This document shows, one piece after another, positions 44,424-53,869 of a stretch of 64,000 nucleotides of DNA (position 1 is the first letter of the stretch; each line of letters starts with the position of its first letter). Below the pieces are notes generated by a model. That model worked only from the letters and a program-made list of their open reading frames with translations. It did no database searches and had not been told where the DNA came from. The translations under genes and the position numbers were made by a program. Source of the DNA: an uncultured Cytophagales bacterium. Its GTDB lineage: Bacteria > Bacteroidota > Bacteroidia > Cytophagales > Thermonemataceae. The stretch is taken from contig CALEMF010000020.1 in the NCBI GenBank assembly GCA_937911505.1, forward strand, positions 1 to 64,000, in the 5' to 3' direction.

Positions 44424-45680
44424 TTAGTTCATTTTCAAGATACGTCCTTGAAAGTCTTTTAAGTCGCTTTCGGCAGCACCCCCTTTGCTCACGAGCCACA
44501 TCAGCGGGCAACGACTCTTTACAGTAGGTATAGCGGCATAGCCATCTGTAAAATAGATCAGGGCATCTGGTTGGTACGTTTCGTTGGCAAATAGAATAGG
44601 TGCTTCGAAAGAAGTACCTCCCCCTCCTGCCACAATTTTGGGGGCAGTACCTCGGTAAGGGTATTGCCGATGGATTTTCACATCACACTCTACAATATAG
44701 ATTTCGGCACCCTGTCGCCAAATATGATATACTTCACTGAAGAACTCACGGAGCTCTTCCATTTGTATACTTCCCGAAGTATCAATAGCAATTAGTAGCT
44801 TGTTCTTACGTTTGATTTTAATGCCAGGCGTAATACCATAACGCTTGGAAGGACGACGCAGGGTATTTTTCAAATAGGTTTTCTGACTACTAGCGGCAAA
44901 TATTCGTAGAATTCTGCGCCAGTTTACTTTAGGAATTAATGACTGCTCGAAAGCCTCTAAGTAGCGCTGTAAGCCTGCTGGTAATTTACCAAAGTCTTTG
45001 GGCTTGATACGTTGTAAGGTATTCTCTAGAGTCTGGTTAACAGACTCTTCTGCAATTTCTTGTTCGGCATTGGAGAGTTCTTCTAACCAACGCCAAAACT
45101 GGTGTTGTCGTTGATATTGACTTTCTGGCCTGAGATAATCTTTGAGGTTTTCCCAAGATTGGTTAGTACCTTGTGAGCCTGAATCACTGTCACCAGGTTG
45201 ATCACAGTCTTCTTCTTTCTCTGTTTGCTGCTTAATAAAATCAAACAGCTCATTATAGTAATAATTAATACTCTCGTTGGTTTTGAGTTGCATCTCTGGG
45301 AAACGATCGAGAGTAACCGCGCCCTCAATGAGCTGATCAGGATCGATGTATTGATTAACTACCAAATCGGCCGCGATGTTGAAGACTTGTTTATTACTGA
45401 AGTCCTTGTAGCGGAAGATGTGCTTGAGTACGATATGTAGAATTTCGTGCTTGAGTCCGCCTAGCTTGTAGGAGGTACTGTGAAGTTGATTTCTCCAGAA
45501 GTTGGCATTGATGTACAGCCTCACCAAATTATTATAATAAGCTACCGCTAACGTATCTATACGCTCACTTACATCTTTTACTAGTCCCGTGAAGAAGTGC
45601 CCGTAAAAGGGTTCTTCCAATAAGAATTTGATACTTATTTTAGAAACTTCTTCCAGTATTGCTGCGTCTTTCTCTGCCAT
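44424..45680 (-). CDS. VWA-like protein with N-terminal HExxH metallopeptidase-like domain
   Basis: 418 residues from the ATG at 45680 (MAEKDAAIL). A start ten codons earlier exists but adds an unlikely leader. The N-terminal half resembles the putative metallopeptidase domain of DUF2201 proteins, with HEILHIVLKH near residue 83. The C-terminal part is a VWA-like domain with the MIDAS segment IAIDTSGSI and later YFTDGYA. Together with the MoxR ATPase downstream it forms the usual ATPase/VWA pair, of unknown client. The intermediate region (residues 130-240) is acidic and Gln-rich. Confidence 0.82.
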   Translation of the reverse strand: MAEKDAAILEEVSKISIKFLLEEPFYGHFFTGLVKDVSERIDTLAVAYYNNLVRLYINANFWRNQLHSTSYKLGGLKHEILHIVLKHIFRYKDFSNKQVFNIAADLVVNQYIDPDQLIEGAVTLDRFPEMQLKTNESINYYYNELFDFIKQQTEKEEDCDQPGDSDSGSQGTNQSWENLKDYLRPESQYQRQHQFWRWLEELSNAEQEIAEESVNQTLENTLQRIKPKDFGKLPAGLQRYLEAFEQSLIPKVNWRRILRIFAASSQKTYLKNTLRRPSKRYGITPGIKIKRKNKLLIAIDTSGSIQMEELREFFSEVYHIWRQGAEIYIVECDVKIHRQYPYRGTAPKIVAGGGGTSFEAPILFANETYQPDALIYFTDGYAAIPTVKSRCPLMWLVSKGGAAESDLKDFQGRILKMN

Positions 45681-45804
45681 TGTATTCTTTTGTAAATAGA
45701 TTATTCTCAATAATGTTACGGGAACAACTATGATTTACTTACTTACCTTATAAGTTTCACGATCTAAGTTGCTATCGTTGGTGCGTAATATGCTTACGTA
45801 GCTG

Positions 45805-46884
45805 CTATAATTCTTCTAATGCTAGCTGTTGAAAAGCCTTATGTGACAAAAATGGTGCAAACTCGGAGGCATACCGAATTTGACGCTTGTATTGTTTATT
45901 GATGGTAATAGCCTGTTGTAGCATTTCAGTAGCCGCTTCTACCTGTCGCTGTGCTATGTATACCAATGCCTTTCCGTAATAACTATTTGCGCTATTAGGG
46001 TGTTCTTCGATACGTTCATCGTATACCCGTAACGCTTTTTTCCAAACTTCCGTTGCACGTGTGTGCTGTTGTAGCTGTTGTAGTGCTCTCCCCCAATGAT
46101 ACCAAGCCTCTGCAAAGGCTCCTTTCAGTTGTGTTACTTTGGCAAAAGTAGCAGCAGCTTTTTCCCAAGCTTCCTCTTTTACATACACCGAAGCTTCTTT
46201 GTAATAATTATCACACATAATGTCAGGAAAAACCTCTTCTAGCCTGATTAGTTCCTTTTCATTAAGCGGTGTATTTTCGTAATCTAAGCCTGAGAGCCGA
46301 TGCAGTTGTTCTATCGTATCTGGCAATCTCTCGAAGGCGTTGCCACAAATATCAAGAATAGTAATTTCTTCTCCGTACTTCCCAATACTTTCTGGCAGTG
46401 CCTCAAGCGCAAAGTTTTGAAAGCTCAACTTACCTCTATAGATCATTTTTCCAATAGTCTCTTCTTCTGAACCCAATGCGTGTTTTAAGCAGTACTTTCC
46501 TCCTAAGCCCCAAACCTCAATCATTTGATGTGCTACCCATAGCAAGTCAAGAGAAGGAATGGTTGCCAAATCTGCTAGCATGTGGTATACTTTTTCTTCA
46601 TTAAGTGCTTTGAGTGGTTGCTTAAGCTTACGAATTTGCACGCCTACTTCCAGTAAGAAAGTGTCCAGTAAATGCCCACACATTACCTCTACTTCTTCGT
46701 CTTCATACAGTAGATAAATCCCTATTACATAGTGATAGAAGGCAGTAGGCAAGCCGCCTCCTTGTAAGATAGGTAATGCTAGCTTAATGTTTGTTAACTC
46801 CCCTTTTTCCAACAGTGTTTGCAACGTCTGTTTCATCTCATCGGCTTCTGTGCTGTCGTGTAGTAGGTAGTAGTTAGTTGTCAT
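45805..46884 (-). CDS. TPR and leucine-rich-repeat-like protein
   Basis: 359 residues from the ATG at 46884; an earlier in-frame ATG at 46959 adds a segment without counterpart. Residues 180-230 contain a few leucine-rich-like turns (ITILDICGNAFERLPDTIEQL, RLSGLDYENTPL). The C-terminal 130 residues form three TPRs (YVKEEAWEKAAATFAKVTQL, AEAWYHWGRALQQLQQHTRA, NSYYGKALVYIAQRQVEAATEM). It reads in the same direction as the MoxR/VWA pair and lies 124 bases upstream of it, so it may belong to the same unit as an adaptor. Function is unknown. Confidence 0.72.
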   Translation of the reverse strand: MTTNYYLLHDSTEADEMKQTLQTLLEKGELTNIKLALPILQGGGLPTAFYHYVIGIYLLYEDEEVEVMCGHLLDTFLLEVGVQIRKLKQPLKALNEEKVYHMLADLATIPSLDLLWVAHQMIEVWGLGGKYCLKHALGSEEETIGKMIYRGKLSFQNFALEALPESIGKYGEEITILDICGNAFERLPDTIEQLHRLSGLDYENTPLNEKELIRLEEVFPDIMCDNYYKEASVYVKEEAWEKAAATFAKVTQLKGAFAEAWYHWGRALQQLQQHTRATEVWKKALRVYDERIEEHPNSANSYYGKALVYIAQRQVEAATEMLQQAITINKQYKRQIRYASEFAPFLSHKAFQQLALEEL

Positions 46885-47022
46885 AGTATTGGCAATATAC
46901 ACAAGGAATCGTGTTTCTACACTATGTACTTCTAAAGAAATGTTAAAAGAACTTAGCAAAGGTTAAAGTACTTGTGTTTGCTTGAAAGTAGCGGTAAATA
47001 GCTTCAAAAACAAGTGTGCTAT

Positions 47023-48570
47023 ATGAAAAATTCACGCAGGCTTTCTCTTGCTACCATTGGGATATTACTCTATCATTTTCTCTTTTGGCAAGCAGGCTAT
47101 GGTATTAATTTATGGTTTTTTTCTACGTTTTTAATGGTTACCCTCCTGTGGTGTTCTCCGGAAGTTCTCCCTTCTAAAAAAATTATTTCATTGGGCTTGG
47201 GTACCTTTCTCACTGGTGGTTTGGTAGTATGGCATCACTCCTTGCTAAGTCAGGTCATCCATCTTATTTCTTTTGTTCTTTTTACAGGCTTTGCCTTGCA
47301 GCCTCGCCTCCGTTCTCTATTATACGGTTTATTGACGAGTCTTACTACCTTATTGCTTGTCCCACAAGCAGGATGGCGTTTTTTGCGGAAGCGACAATCT
47401 GCTTGGCAGCGTAGCTTCAATGTGTCGCGCTGGGGGCGATTGCTAGTAGCACCCCTGTGTTTTTCGGGCGTATTCTTATGGATGTTTAGGGCAGGTAACG
47501 ACTCTTTTTTATCCTTTACCAACCATTTAGGCGAGCAATCCTTTCTCACACTCAGTGACTTTCTACTTCATTTTTCTTGGTCGCAGATGGGTTTTACGTT
47601 ACTGGGTTTTCTTATTATCGGCACTGTCTTTAGCGAGCAGCCTGTTCGTATTTTCACACAATGGGATATACGAGAACCCAATTATCTTTACAGAAAGCAG
47701 CTCCAACTGACACATTCATTTAAAACACTTGCCCTAAAGAGCGAGTTACTAACGGGCCTACTACTTATGGGACTAGTCAACATGATGCTCCTTTTAGTCA
47801 ACTATTTTGATATTACGTTACTATGGTTCAAATTTGATTATAGCCAAGTAGATCTCTCTACGGCGCTTCACGAAGGCACCTACCAGTTAATTGCTAGCAT
47901 CTTACTCTCTATGGGTATTTTGTTGTATTTCTTCCGTCGTAATCTCAACTTTTACCAAAAAAATCAGTGGCTCAAAAGGCTTGCTTACCTCTGGATTTTA
48001 CAAAACTTCATACTGATCATTTCTGTGGGGCTTCGCACGTACTATTACATCTATGTGTACGGGTTAGCCTACAAGCGTATAGGAGTACTTGTTTTCTTGT
48101 TACTTACGCTTTTTGGCCTTTTTACTTTGTGGCAAAAAATCAGCTACAAGCATTCTTTTAGCTATCTTTTACGTCAAAACTTGTGGGCGACTTATCTGGT
48201 ATTTGTAGGGCTTTGTGGAATCAACTGGGACGTGCTGATGGTGCGTTACAATTTGGCGCACCCTCACGTTATTTCTAAAGAAGTGGATGCTTCTTTCCTC
48301 TTAGCAAGAGCAGATCACACCTTATTTATGCTACACCAACAGAGAGAAAAATTGAGTAATACCTCTTCAGAAACGCGCAATGCGCGCAATTTAGGACAGT
48401 TGGCCAATCGTATTGAGTATTTTATGGAGACATATGAAAAACGACGCTGGGTCGCGTGGAACTATGCAGATGCGCGTACTTATCGCCTTCTTAAAAAACA
48501 TTATTCAAAGGGTCTTGTAGGGTACTGTCATCATCCACCACATCAACACTTTTTGAGTACGTCAGAATAG
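47023..48570 (+). CDS. DUF4173-type polytopic membrane protein
   Basis: 515 residues from the ATG at 47023; a GTG at 47014 is also in frame. The first 395 residues contain about ten membrane helices (for example LATIGILLYHFLFWQAGYG and LLTGLLLMGLVNMMLLLVNY). The rest is a soluble C-terminal segment (HVISKEVDASFLLARADHTL). The ALHEGTYQLIASILL and YYIYVYGLAYKRIGVLVFL segments match the DUF4173 family, which has no known function. It is divergent from the TPR protein. Confidence 0.75.
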   Translation: MKNSRRLSLATIGILLYHFLFWQAGYGINLWFFSTFLMVTLLWCSPEVLPSKKIISLGLGTFLTGGLVVWHHSLLSQVIHLISFVLFTGFALQPRLRSLLYGLLTSLTTLLLVPQAGWRFLRKRQSAWQRSFNVSRWGRLLVAPLCFSGVFLWMFRAGNDSFLSFTNHLGEQSFLTLSDFLLHFSWSQMGFTLLGFLIIGTVFSEQPVRIFTQWDIREPNYLYRKQLQLTHSFKTLALKSELLTGLLLMGLVNMMLLLVNYFDITLLWFKFDYSQVDLSTALHEGTYQLIASILLSMGILLYFFRRNLNFYQKNQWLKRLAYLWILQNFILIISVGLRTYYYIYVYGLAYKRIGVLVFLLLTLFGLFTLWQKISYKHSFSYLLRQNLWATYLVFVGLCGINWDVLMVRYNLAHPHVISKEVDASFLLARADHTLFMLHQQREKLSNTSSETRNARNLGQLANRIEYFMETYEKRRWVAWNYADARTYRLLKKHYSKGLVGYCHHPPHQHFLSTSE

Positions 48571-48582
48571 CATTCAAAAAAA

Positions 48583-48613
48583 TTTGTATCCCTTAAAAAA
48601 AGTAATACCTTTG
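48583..48613 (+). promoter_or_regulatory. Promoter of tRNA-Asp
   Basis: TTTG at 48583-48586 and TACCTTTG at 48606-48613, 19 bp apart, are a complete match to the Bacteroidota -33/-7 consensus. The predicted start is about 13 bases before the mature tRNA. Confidence 0.8.
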
Positions 48614-48630
48614 CAAAACGTTTCTCAAAT

Positions 48631-48707
48631 GGAGTGGTAGTTCAGCTGGTTAGAATGCCTGCCTGTCACGCAGGAGGTCGCGGGTTCGAATCCCGTCCAT
48701 TCCGCCA
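48631..48707 (+). tRNA. tRNA-Asp (anticodon GTC)
   Basis: A full cloverleaf can be drawn. The acceptor stem pairs GGAGTGG with CCATTCC (one G-T pair), the anticodon stem CCTGC/GCAGG encloses CTGTCAC with anticodon GTC at 48665-48667, and the T arm contains GGTTCGAATCC. The discriminator base is G at 48704, and the CCA end is encoded in the DNA (48705-48707). Confidence 0.96.
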
Positions 48708-48709
48708 AA

Positions 48710-48737
48710 AGCCTTTCAAGAAGAAAGGCTTTTTTTT
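48710..48737 (+). terminator. Terminator of tRNA-Asp
   Basis: AGCCTTTC at 48710-48717 pairs with GAAAGGCT at 48723-48730, followed by a run of eight T residues, three bases after the CCA end. Confidence 0.85.
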
Positions 48738-51615
48738 ATTTTCTAAGCTGATCTATTTCTTTTTGTAGCTGCTCTATTTTGTCTTTATATGTTTTTTCTT
48801 TGAGTACTCTTACCGTTTCGTCAAAGCATACTTTCATAATTCTATGTACTTTTCCATTTTCATCTTTTAAAGGCATAAACACGGCATTGAGCCATACATC
48901 CTCCCCAAATTTATTCTTTCTCTTGTAAACACCAGCCTGTACTGTGCCACTGCGTAAGTTTCGCCAAAACTCGATGTAGTTCACACTATTCTGCTCACTC
49001 TCTTTGACCATCATCTTGTAGGAGTTTCCTTCGAGTTCTTCTTTGCTATAGCTCATAATATTACAGAACATACTGTTGGTGTATAGTATGGTACTATCTA
49101 AGTCGATGTCTATTCTTCCTAGTGTGCTTTCGTTGATGGCTTGTAACTGTTGCTCTGTAAACTGTTGCTTCTGTTGAACAGTATTTCTTTCTTCTTTTAC
49201 CTTCTGAAGTGTCGTTTGTAGTGTTTCTTCGCTCTCTTGTAAGTGTTGGTTACTTTTGAGGAGTTCTTTTTCTTTGTGTTTTCGTGTGGATACCTCTCTG
49301 GTCACGATAGATAGCCCCAAGATACTGCCTTGGTCATTTTTGAGCGGATAATAACGATGCTCATAAAAGTCGCTAGGCGCTTCTTCTTGGAGAACTTCCT
49401 CTTCGTATTGAACAATCTCTCCTTCAATCGCTTGCTTGAACTTATCTTTGTAGGCTTCTCTTTGTTGTAAGGTAAGCATAGGAAGTATATTGACCCCTAC
49501 ACTGAGCTTTACACCGTTGGTTTTGTAATACCAAGCTTGGGCAGCCTCATTGAAAGAAAGAATTTTATAGTCTTCGTCTAGCGCCACGACCATGTCTTTG
49601 GGGCTATCAATCACGCTTGTCAATAGGGCTTGTTTCTTTTGTTCCTCTTGCAGAATGCGGCGCATCTCTTTGGTGTTACGCTGCATTTCTTCTTGGGTGG
49701 CTTGTAACTCTTCTACGTTTTGGCGCATCTCTTCTTCTTGGGCCCGCATCTGCTCAGTGAGCTCTTGTGACTCTTCTAGTAATGCCTTTGTTTGTAAGTT
49801 ACTCTTTACAGAAGAGATCGTAATGGTAATACTTTCCGATACTTTCTCTACAAACTCGATGTCGCGCTCGCTAAAGGCTTCGAAAGCGACCAACTCCACC
49901 ACACCGATGGTAATGTCGTTGGAAGTAAGCGGTACAATGAGAATGTTATTAGGATTTGCTTCTCCTAAGCCAGATACAATGTTGACGTAGTTATCGGGTA
50001 CTTCTCTTATATTGAGGGTGTCTTGCTCCTTAAAAGATTGCCCCAGTAGCCCCTCACCTACGTTGACTTGTTTTTTCATCATCTTATGTTTATCATAAGC
50101 ATAGCAAGCTAGCATTTCTAAATGACGGTGTTGGGGATCTTCTTCGTTGAGAATAAAAATTCCTCCTTGGTTCGCATTGATGTAACCTACAAGATTGGCA
50201 ATGATTTCGTAAGAGAGTTTTTGGATATCATCATTGTACTTACGTAGTATATCAGAGAAAAGTGCTAGTCCTTCAGACATCCACGTACGTTTGTTATCTT
50301 CTTGAGCAACTTGCTTTAGACTTTCCTTCATTTCTATGAGTGCATTCCCTAAGATATCTGACTCGCTCAAGGACTTGAAGGTAGCATTTAAATTGCCTTG
50401 CCCAATCTGTTCGGCAAAATTAGCGTAGGCATCAAAGCCATCAATAAGTGTATTGACAGAAGAAGCCATGACCCCGATTTCGTCTTCACTCTTGATCTGA
50501 ACAGGTTCCATTTTTCGACCTGCTGCCATACCACTTAAAATCACTACCAATTTGTTGATCACGCTAGTAATCCAATTAACGATAAGCGCAATCCCTAATA
50601 AACATAGAAGAAGGGCAACCAAAAAACCCAAGATCAGTGTGTTCTTTACCCCTACCAGTGTTCTGTCGAGAATCTGGTTTTCGTCTAAAGTAGCGCCAAT
50701 AATGAGATCATAAGGCTCATAGTAGGTAAAATAGGTAAGCTTCCAAGCACCGTCTTTGTTATCTGGATACTTGTAACGGTACTTTCCTCGTTTATTCTTT
50801 TTTACAAAGGCCGTAAACTCCGGGTCTTGGTTGTCTTTTCCTTCTAAAATGGGATGAATAATGTACTCTCCCTCGGGTGTCATGGCAAAGGGGTAGCCCG
50901 TATTATAATATTTCTTTTCTTTGAATTTTTTACGTAAGTAACCTAAGTCTTTTTCTTTGGCACCAGTGTAAAGCATTCCTGCTATCTCCCCGTTAATGCG
51001 AATGGGCTGATAAGCAGTGATGTACCACTCGTTGTCGATATTGAGGCGCCCTTCAAATTTTTTACCACGTGCAATGGTCTGTACAATAGGATCATTGTTA
51101 GATAAATAATACCCCAACAGAGATTTTGCACCATCAGCAGCTTCCTCAGTAGTGCTGATTCGTACATAGCCATCTGGTATTTTTTGAAAAATGCTTGTTT
51201 GGCTACCAGTCAGCTTTTGGATGGTATCGACCAGAGCATTATTTTTTTGTACCATTTGGCCTGCTATCAGCCATTGCGGTACTTCTACAATTTTTTTGCT
51301 CTCCGTTTTTTGATTAATGATGGCTAAGACCGTAGTTGCTTCAGTGGCACTAATCTCCCCTCGATTACTAATGACATTGGCTGCTACCTTCAAGGCATTT
51401 TCAATAGAGGACTGCTTGTATTTATACTCTATTTCTAATAGGTTGGTAAGGTCTTCGAGTTGGCTGTACATCCTGCGATCACTATTGGCAATGATGTCGT
51501 TTTTCTGGCTTCTGTAAATGACAACCGCCAATACTGCAAATATAATGACGAGTACACCTGTAGTAAAAATTAAAAACTTGGCTCTTAAGCTCAACCTGCG
51601 TATAAAACTCAGCAT
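48736..51615 (-). CDS. Membrane sensor protein: Cache, HAMP, GAF and PAS domains without kinase
   Basis: 959 residues. The first membrane helix (about 14-34) is followed by an extracytoplasmic Cache domain (about 40-325), which typically binds small ligands. A second membrane helix (325-347) and a HAMP-like segment with EDEIGVMASSVN come next. The cytoplasmic part has a GAF domain (about 445-595), a long coiled coil (600-660), a PAS domain (660-770), another coiled coil and a second PAS (about 815-935) ending in a short coiled coil. There is no histidine kinase, cyclase or methyl-accepting domain. Signals may be passed through a protein partner. The gene ends at the tRNA-Asp terminator. Confidence 0.85.
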   Translation of the reverse strand: MLSFIRRLSLRAKFLIFTTGVLVIIFAVLAVVIYRSQKNDIIANSDRRMYSQLEDLTNLLEIEYKYKQSSIENALKVAANVISNRGEISATEATTVLAIINQKTESKKIVEVPQWLIAGQMVQKNNALVDTIQKLTGSQTSIFQKIPDGYVRISTTEEAADGAKSLLGYYLSNNDPIVQTIARGKKFEGRLNIDNEWYITAYQPIRINGEIAGMLYTGAKEKDLGYLRKKFKEKKYYNTGYPFAMTPEGEYIIHPILEGKDNQDPEFTAFVKKNKRGKYRYKYPDNKDGAWKLTYFTYYEPYDLIIGATLDENQILDRTLVGVKNTLILGFLVALLLCLLGIALIVNWITSVINKLVVILSGMAAGRKMEPVQIKSEDEIGVMASSVNTLIDGFDAYANFAEQIGQGNLNATFKSLSESDILGNALIEMKESLKQVAQEDNKRTWMSEGLALFSDILRKYNDDIQKLSYEIIANLVGYINANQGGIFILNEEDPQHRHLEMLACYAYDKHKMMKKQVNVGEGLLGQSFKEQDTLNIREVPDNYVNIVSGLGEANPNNILIVPLTSNDITIGVVELVAFEAFSERDIEFVEKVSESITITISSVKSNLQTKALLEESQELTEQMRAQEEEMRQNVEELQATQEEMQRNTKEMRRILQEEQKKQALLTSVIDSPKDMVVALDEDYKILSFNEAAQAWYYKTNGVKLSVGVNILPMLTLQQREAYKDKFKQAIEGEIVQYEEEVLQEEAPSDFYEHRYYPLKNDQGSILGLSIVTREVSTRKHKEKELLKSNQHLQESEETLQTTLQKVKEERNTVQQKQQFTEQQLQAINESTLGRIDIDLDSTILYTNSMFCNIMSYSKEELEGNSYKMMVKESEQNSVNYIEFWRNLRSGTVQAGVYKRKNKFGEDVWLNAVFMPLKDENGKVHRIMKVCFDETVRVLKEKTYKDKIEQLQKEIDQLRK

Positions 51616-51713
51616 ATTTTTCGAAGAGATGATTTAATTGAACTGAATTTAGGACTTGCGCCTCTAATTTCAAAGGCTTCCTTTAAATAAAGTCAATAGG
51701 TAAAAATAAGCTT

Positions 51714-52157
51714 TTAAGCAAATTGTGGAATCCCTTGGTAAGCTTCTGCTTTCTTAGCGCATTGATCAACATGAAAGGTTTGATAAAAATAACCATTTGT
51801 AACGATGATGTAGGGAGCTTTCAGGGTGGCATTGTAGAGAGCCGCTTGCTCACATACTTGTTGATCTAAGGTTATCTTCATAGATTTACACTCTACCAAT
51901 ACGAAAGGAAGCCCAGCCCTGTTATAAACGACTAAGTCTGTTCTTTTTTGTCGCTGGTTGTATTTAAGCCCTGTTTCTACACGCATCAGTGCTTTAGGGT
52001 ATTGATGTACCTCTAGTAACCAATGCACAAACTGCTGCCTTACCCACTCTTCTGGCGTGAGCATTACATACTTTTTTCGGATGATGTCATAGATGCGCAA
52101 TACACTCTTCTCTTTTTTCATACGATGAGCGTACTGCGGTAAATCTAGCGGTATCAT
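51714..52157 (-). CDS. Small protein of the HsdR N-terminal (restriction endonuclease-like) fold
   Basis: 147 residues. The motif TDLVVYNRAGLPFVLVECKS contains Asp followed at the usual distance by Glu-Cys-Lys (D...ExK), the PD-(D/E)xK arrangement. YVMLTPEEWVRQQFVHWLLE is also seen in the HsdR_N family. No helicase or specificity subunits are adjacent, so it is not part of a type I restriction system. Such short HsdR_N proteins are common in Bacteroidota with unknown function. It is five bases downstream of a winged-helix regulator in the same direction. Confidence 0.78.
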   Translation of the reverse strand: MIPLDLPQYAHRMKKEKSVLRIYDIIRKKYVMLTPEEWVRQQFVHWLLEVHQYPKALMRVETGLKYNQRQKRTDLVVYNRAGLPFVLVECKSMKITLDQQVCEQAALYNATLKAPYIIVTNGYFYQTFHVDQCAKKAEAYQGIPQFA

Positions 52158-52162
52158 AAACG

Positions 52163-52462
52163 CTAATAATTGTTTTGTATGATCTTCATCAGTGCTTCTA
52201 CGTGCACTTTATAAGCATTTTTACCTTTTTCTGTGGCGGTGTAGGAAGTATTAGACTTCTTCCTAACAAACTTTTTTTGTATCACAATATACTCTTTTTC
52301 CTCCAATACAGTAGCATTACTAGAAAGATTACCGTCAGTAGCGCCCAGTAGTCTTTTTAGTTGATTAAAGGTAAGCGATTCATTGCTCATCAAAGAGGAC
52401 ATAATCGCTAAGCGAATTTTATTGTCAAAGGCTTTATTGATCTCTTTGAGTAATTCTTTCAT
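52163..52462 (-). CDS. Winged-helix transcriptional regulator (HTH_34-like)
   Basis: 99 residues forming one winged-helix domain: KAFDNKIRLAIMSSLMSNE, LTFNQLKRLLGATDGNLSSN and KSNTSYTATEKGKNAY for the wing. This is the small MarR/ArsR-like regulator type. An inverted repeat of ten bases directly upstream of its start is a likely operator, so it probably regulates itself together with the downstream HsdR_N-like gene. Confidence 0.85.
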   Translation of the reverse strand: MKELLKEINKAFDNKIRLAIMSSLMSNESLTFNQLKRLLGATDGNLSSNATVLEEKEYIVIQKKFVRKKSNTSYTATEKGKNAYKVHVEALMKIIQNNY

Positions 52463-52469
52463 AACAACA

Positions 52470-52496
52470 ACTTTACTTTACGTTGCAAAGTAAAGT
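52470..52496. promoter_or_regulatory. Perfect 10-bp inverted repeat, putative operator
   Basis: ACTTTACTTT at 52470-52479 and AAAGTAAAGT at 52487-52496 are perfect complements separated by seven bases. The repeat lies eight bases before the start codon of the winged-helix gene, where a bound regulator would block transcription or translation. Confidence 0.6.
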
Positions 52497-52753
52497 ATTT
52501 TAAAAAGTAGTACAAGAAAACGAGCAATTTTTTAACAAAATTTAGTTAAAAATAAAATGTATATTCTTATCACATGGGCAGTAAAAGGGTATAGTGTGTA
52601 AGTATTGCCCCATAATGTTGTTTCATACAAGTGAAATCAATAAATTGAGGAACTGTCTTGACTAACTATTCAAATACAAGAATCACTTTATAATTTAGGT
52701 GAGTATTTACTTCCTGCATAGTGGCCTAGCTAAGATCAGTTAAGCTTGCAGGT

Positions 52754-53869
52754 ATGGTACACTTACCATATTACATTGTTTTATCCTATACACCTCTTAT
52801 GAAACTTATATCTTCTGAAATAGAGGCTTTTAAAGCATTATTATTTAGCCCTAAAACCTACGAGTTGGCTATTGAAATGAGTAAAAGTGCCATTCATTTA
52901 CAACGGATCATTACAGAAATGAGTCAGCGTTTTCAACGTGCTTTTCCTTTTAGTAATGATACTTTTCAGGAGATTGTACGGTCACAACATTTAGACTTAA
53001 GTCACCAAAGCTTAGAGACGCTCCAGTCGGCGGTAGAAGTATTAGAAAATTTACAGAGCTTAGATTTATCTTACAACCAGTTCTCCTATGTTCCCACTGT
53101 CGTCAATAAATTGGCTTATTTAACCTCCTTAGATTTATCAAGTAATCGTATTCAACATCTTTCTCAGGAGCTCAACGGGCTATCTGCTTTACAGGTATTA
53201 AAAATGAGAAACAATCGACTTACTTCACTACCTAAAGATACCTTACCAGCCACACTTACACACTTAGATTTATCTAACAATGTACTGGAGCACATTCCTT
53301 CACAATTAGCAGAAATAGGCAACTTGGTTTCTCTCAACATAGCCCACAATCCTTTTACCCATTTAGACTTATCGCTTGTTCAACAAGTAAAGTATTTGCA
53401 GTTGAATCGAAGTTTGCCCCTGCCACAGCTTTCTCCTACTATTGGTCAGTTTACTCACTTGAAAGAGCTCAACTTAGCTTTTAATCGGCTTCAACGTATT
53501 CCTAGAGAAGTAGGTAATTTATCTCGACTAGAAACGCTCCACCTCGAACAGAATGAATTAGTAAGCTTACCCGATACCTTAGGACAACTTCGCCACTTGG
53601 ACAGTCTTTACTTGCATGGTAATCAGTTTACCTCTTTTCCAATAGCCATTACGCAACTCCATCAACTCACTGAGCTCACCTTACTAGGGAATCAGATCAC
53701 GACGATTCCCACACAGATTGGGCAATTAAAGCAACTCAAAAGATTTACGCTACAGCGTAACCCGCTCTCTCCTGAAGAAATACATAAAGTGAGAACTTTT
53801 CTGCCGCACTGTAAAATTTACTTTTTGTGTTATTTACCCATCAAGATCAAGCCCAAAACGTTGTTGTAA
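52754..53869 (+). CDS. Leucine-rich repeat protein
   Basis: 371 residues; a start at 52799 (MKLISSE) is also possible. After about 70 residues of helical N-terminus there are some ten leucine-rich repeats of 22-23 residues of the LxxLxLxxNxLxxLPxxL kind (LQSLDLSYNQFSYVPTVV, LKELNLAFNRLQRIPREV, LDSLYLHGNQFTSFPIAI). There is no signal peptide, so it is presumably cytoplasmic and binds other proteins. The last 36 bases overlap the end of dnaX on the other strand. Confidence 0.85.
   Translation: MVHLPYYIVLSYTPLMKLISSEIEAFKALLFSPKTYELAIEMSKSAIHLQRIITEMSQRFQRAFPFSNDTFQEIVRSQHLDLSHQSLETLQSAVEVLENLQSLDLSYNQFSYVPTVVNKLAYLTSLDLSSNRIQHLSQELNGLSALQVLKMRNNRLTSLPKDTLPATLTHLDLSNNVLEHIPSQLAEIGNLVSLNIAHNPFTHLDLSLVQQVKYLQLNRSLPLPQLSPTIGQFTHLKELNLAFNRLQRIPREVGNLSRLETLHLEQNELVSLPDTLGQLRHLDSLYLHGNQFTSFPIAITQLHQLTELTLLGNQITTIPTQIGQLKQLKRFTLQRNPLSPEEIHKVRTFLPHCKIYFLCYLPIKIKPKTLL

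Noticed and set aside
51714-52157. Type I restriction system
   Set aside because: Only an HsdR_N-like segment of 147 residues is present, without helicase, methylase or specificity subunits.
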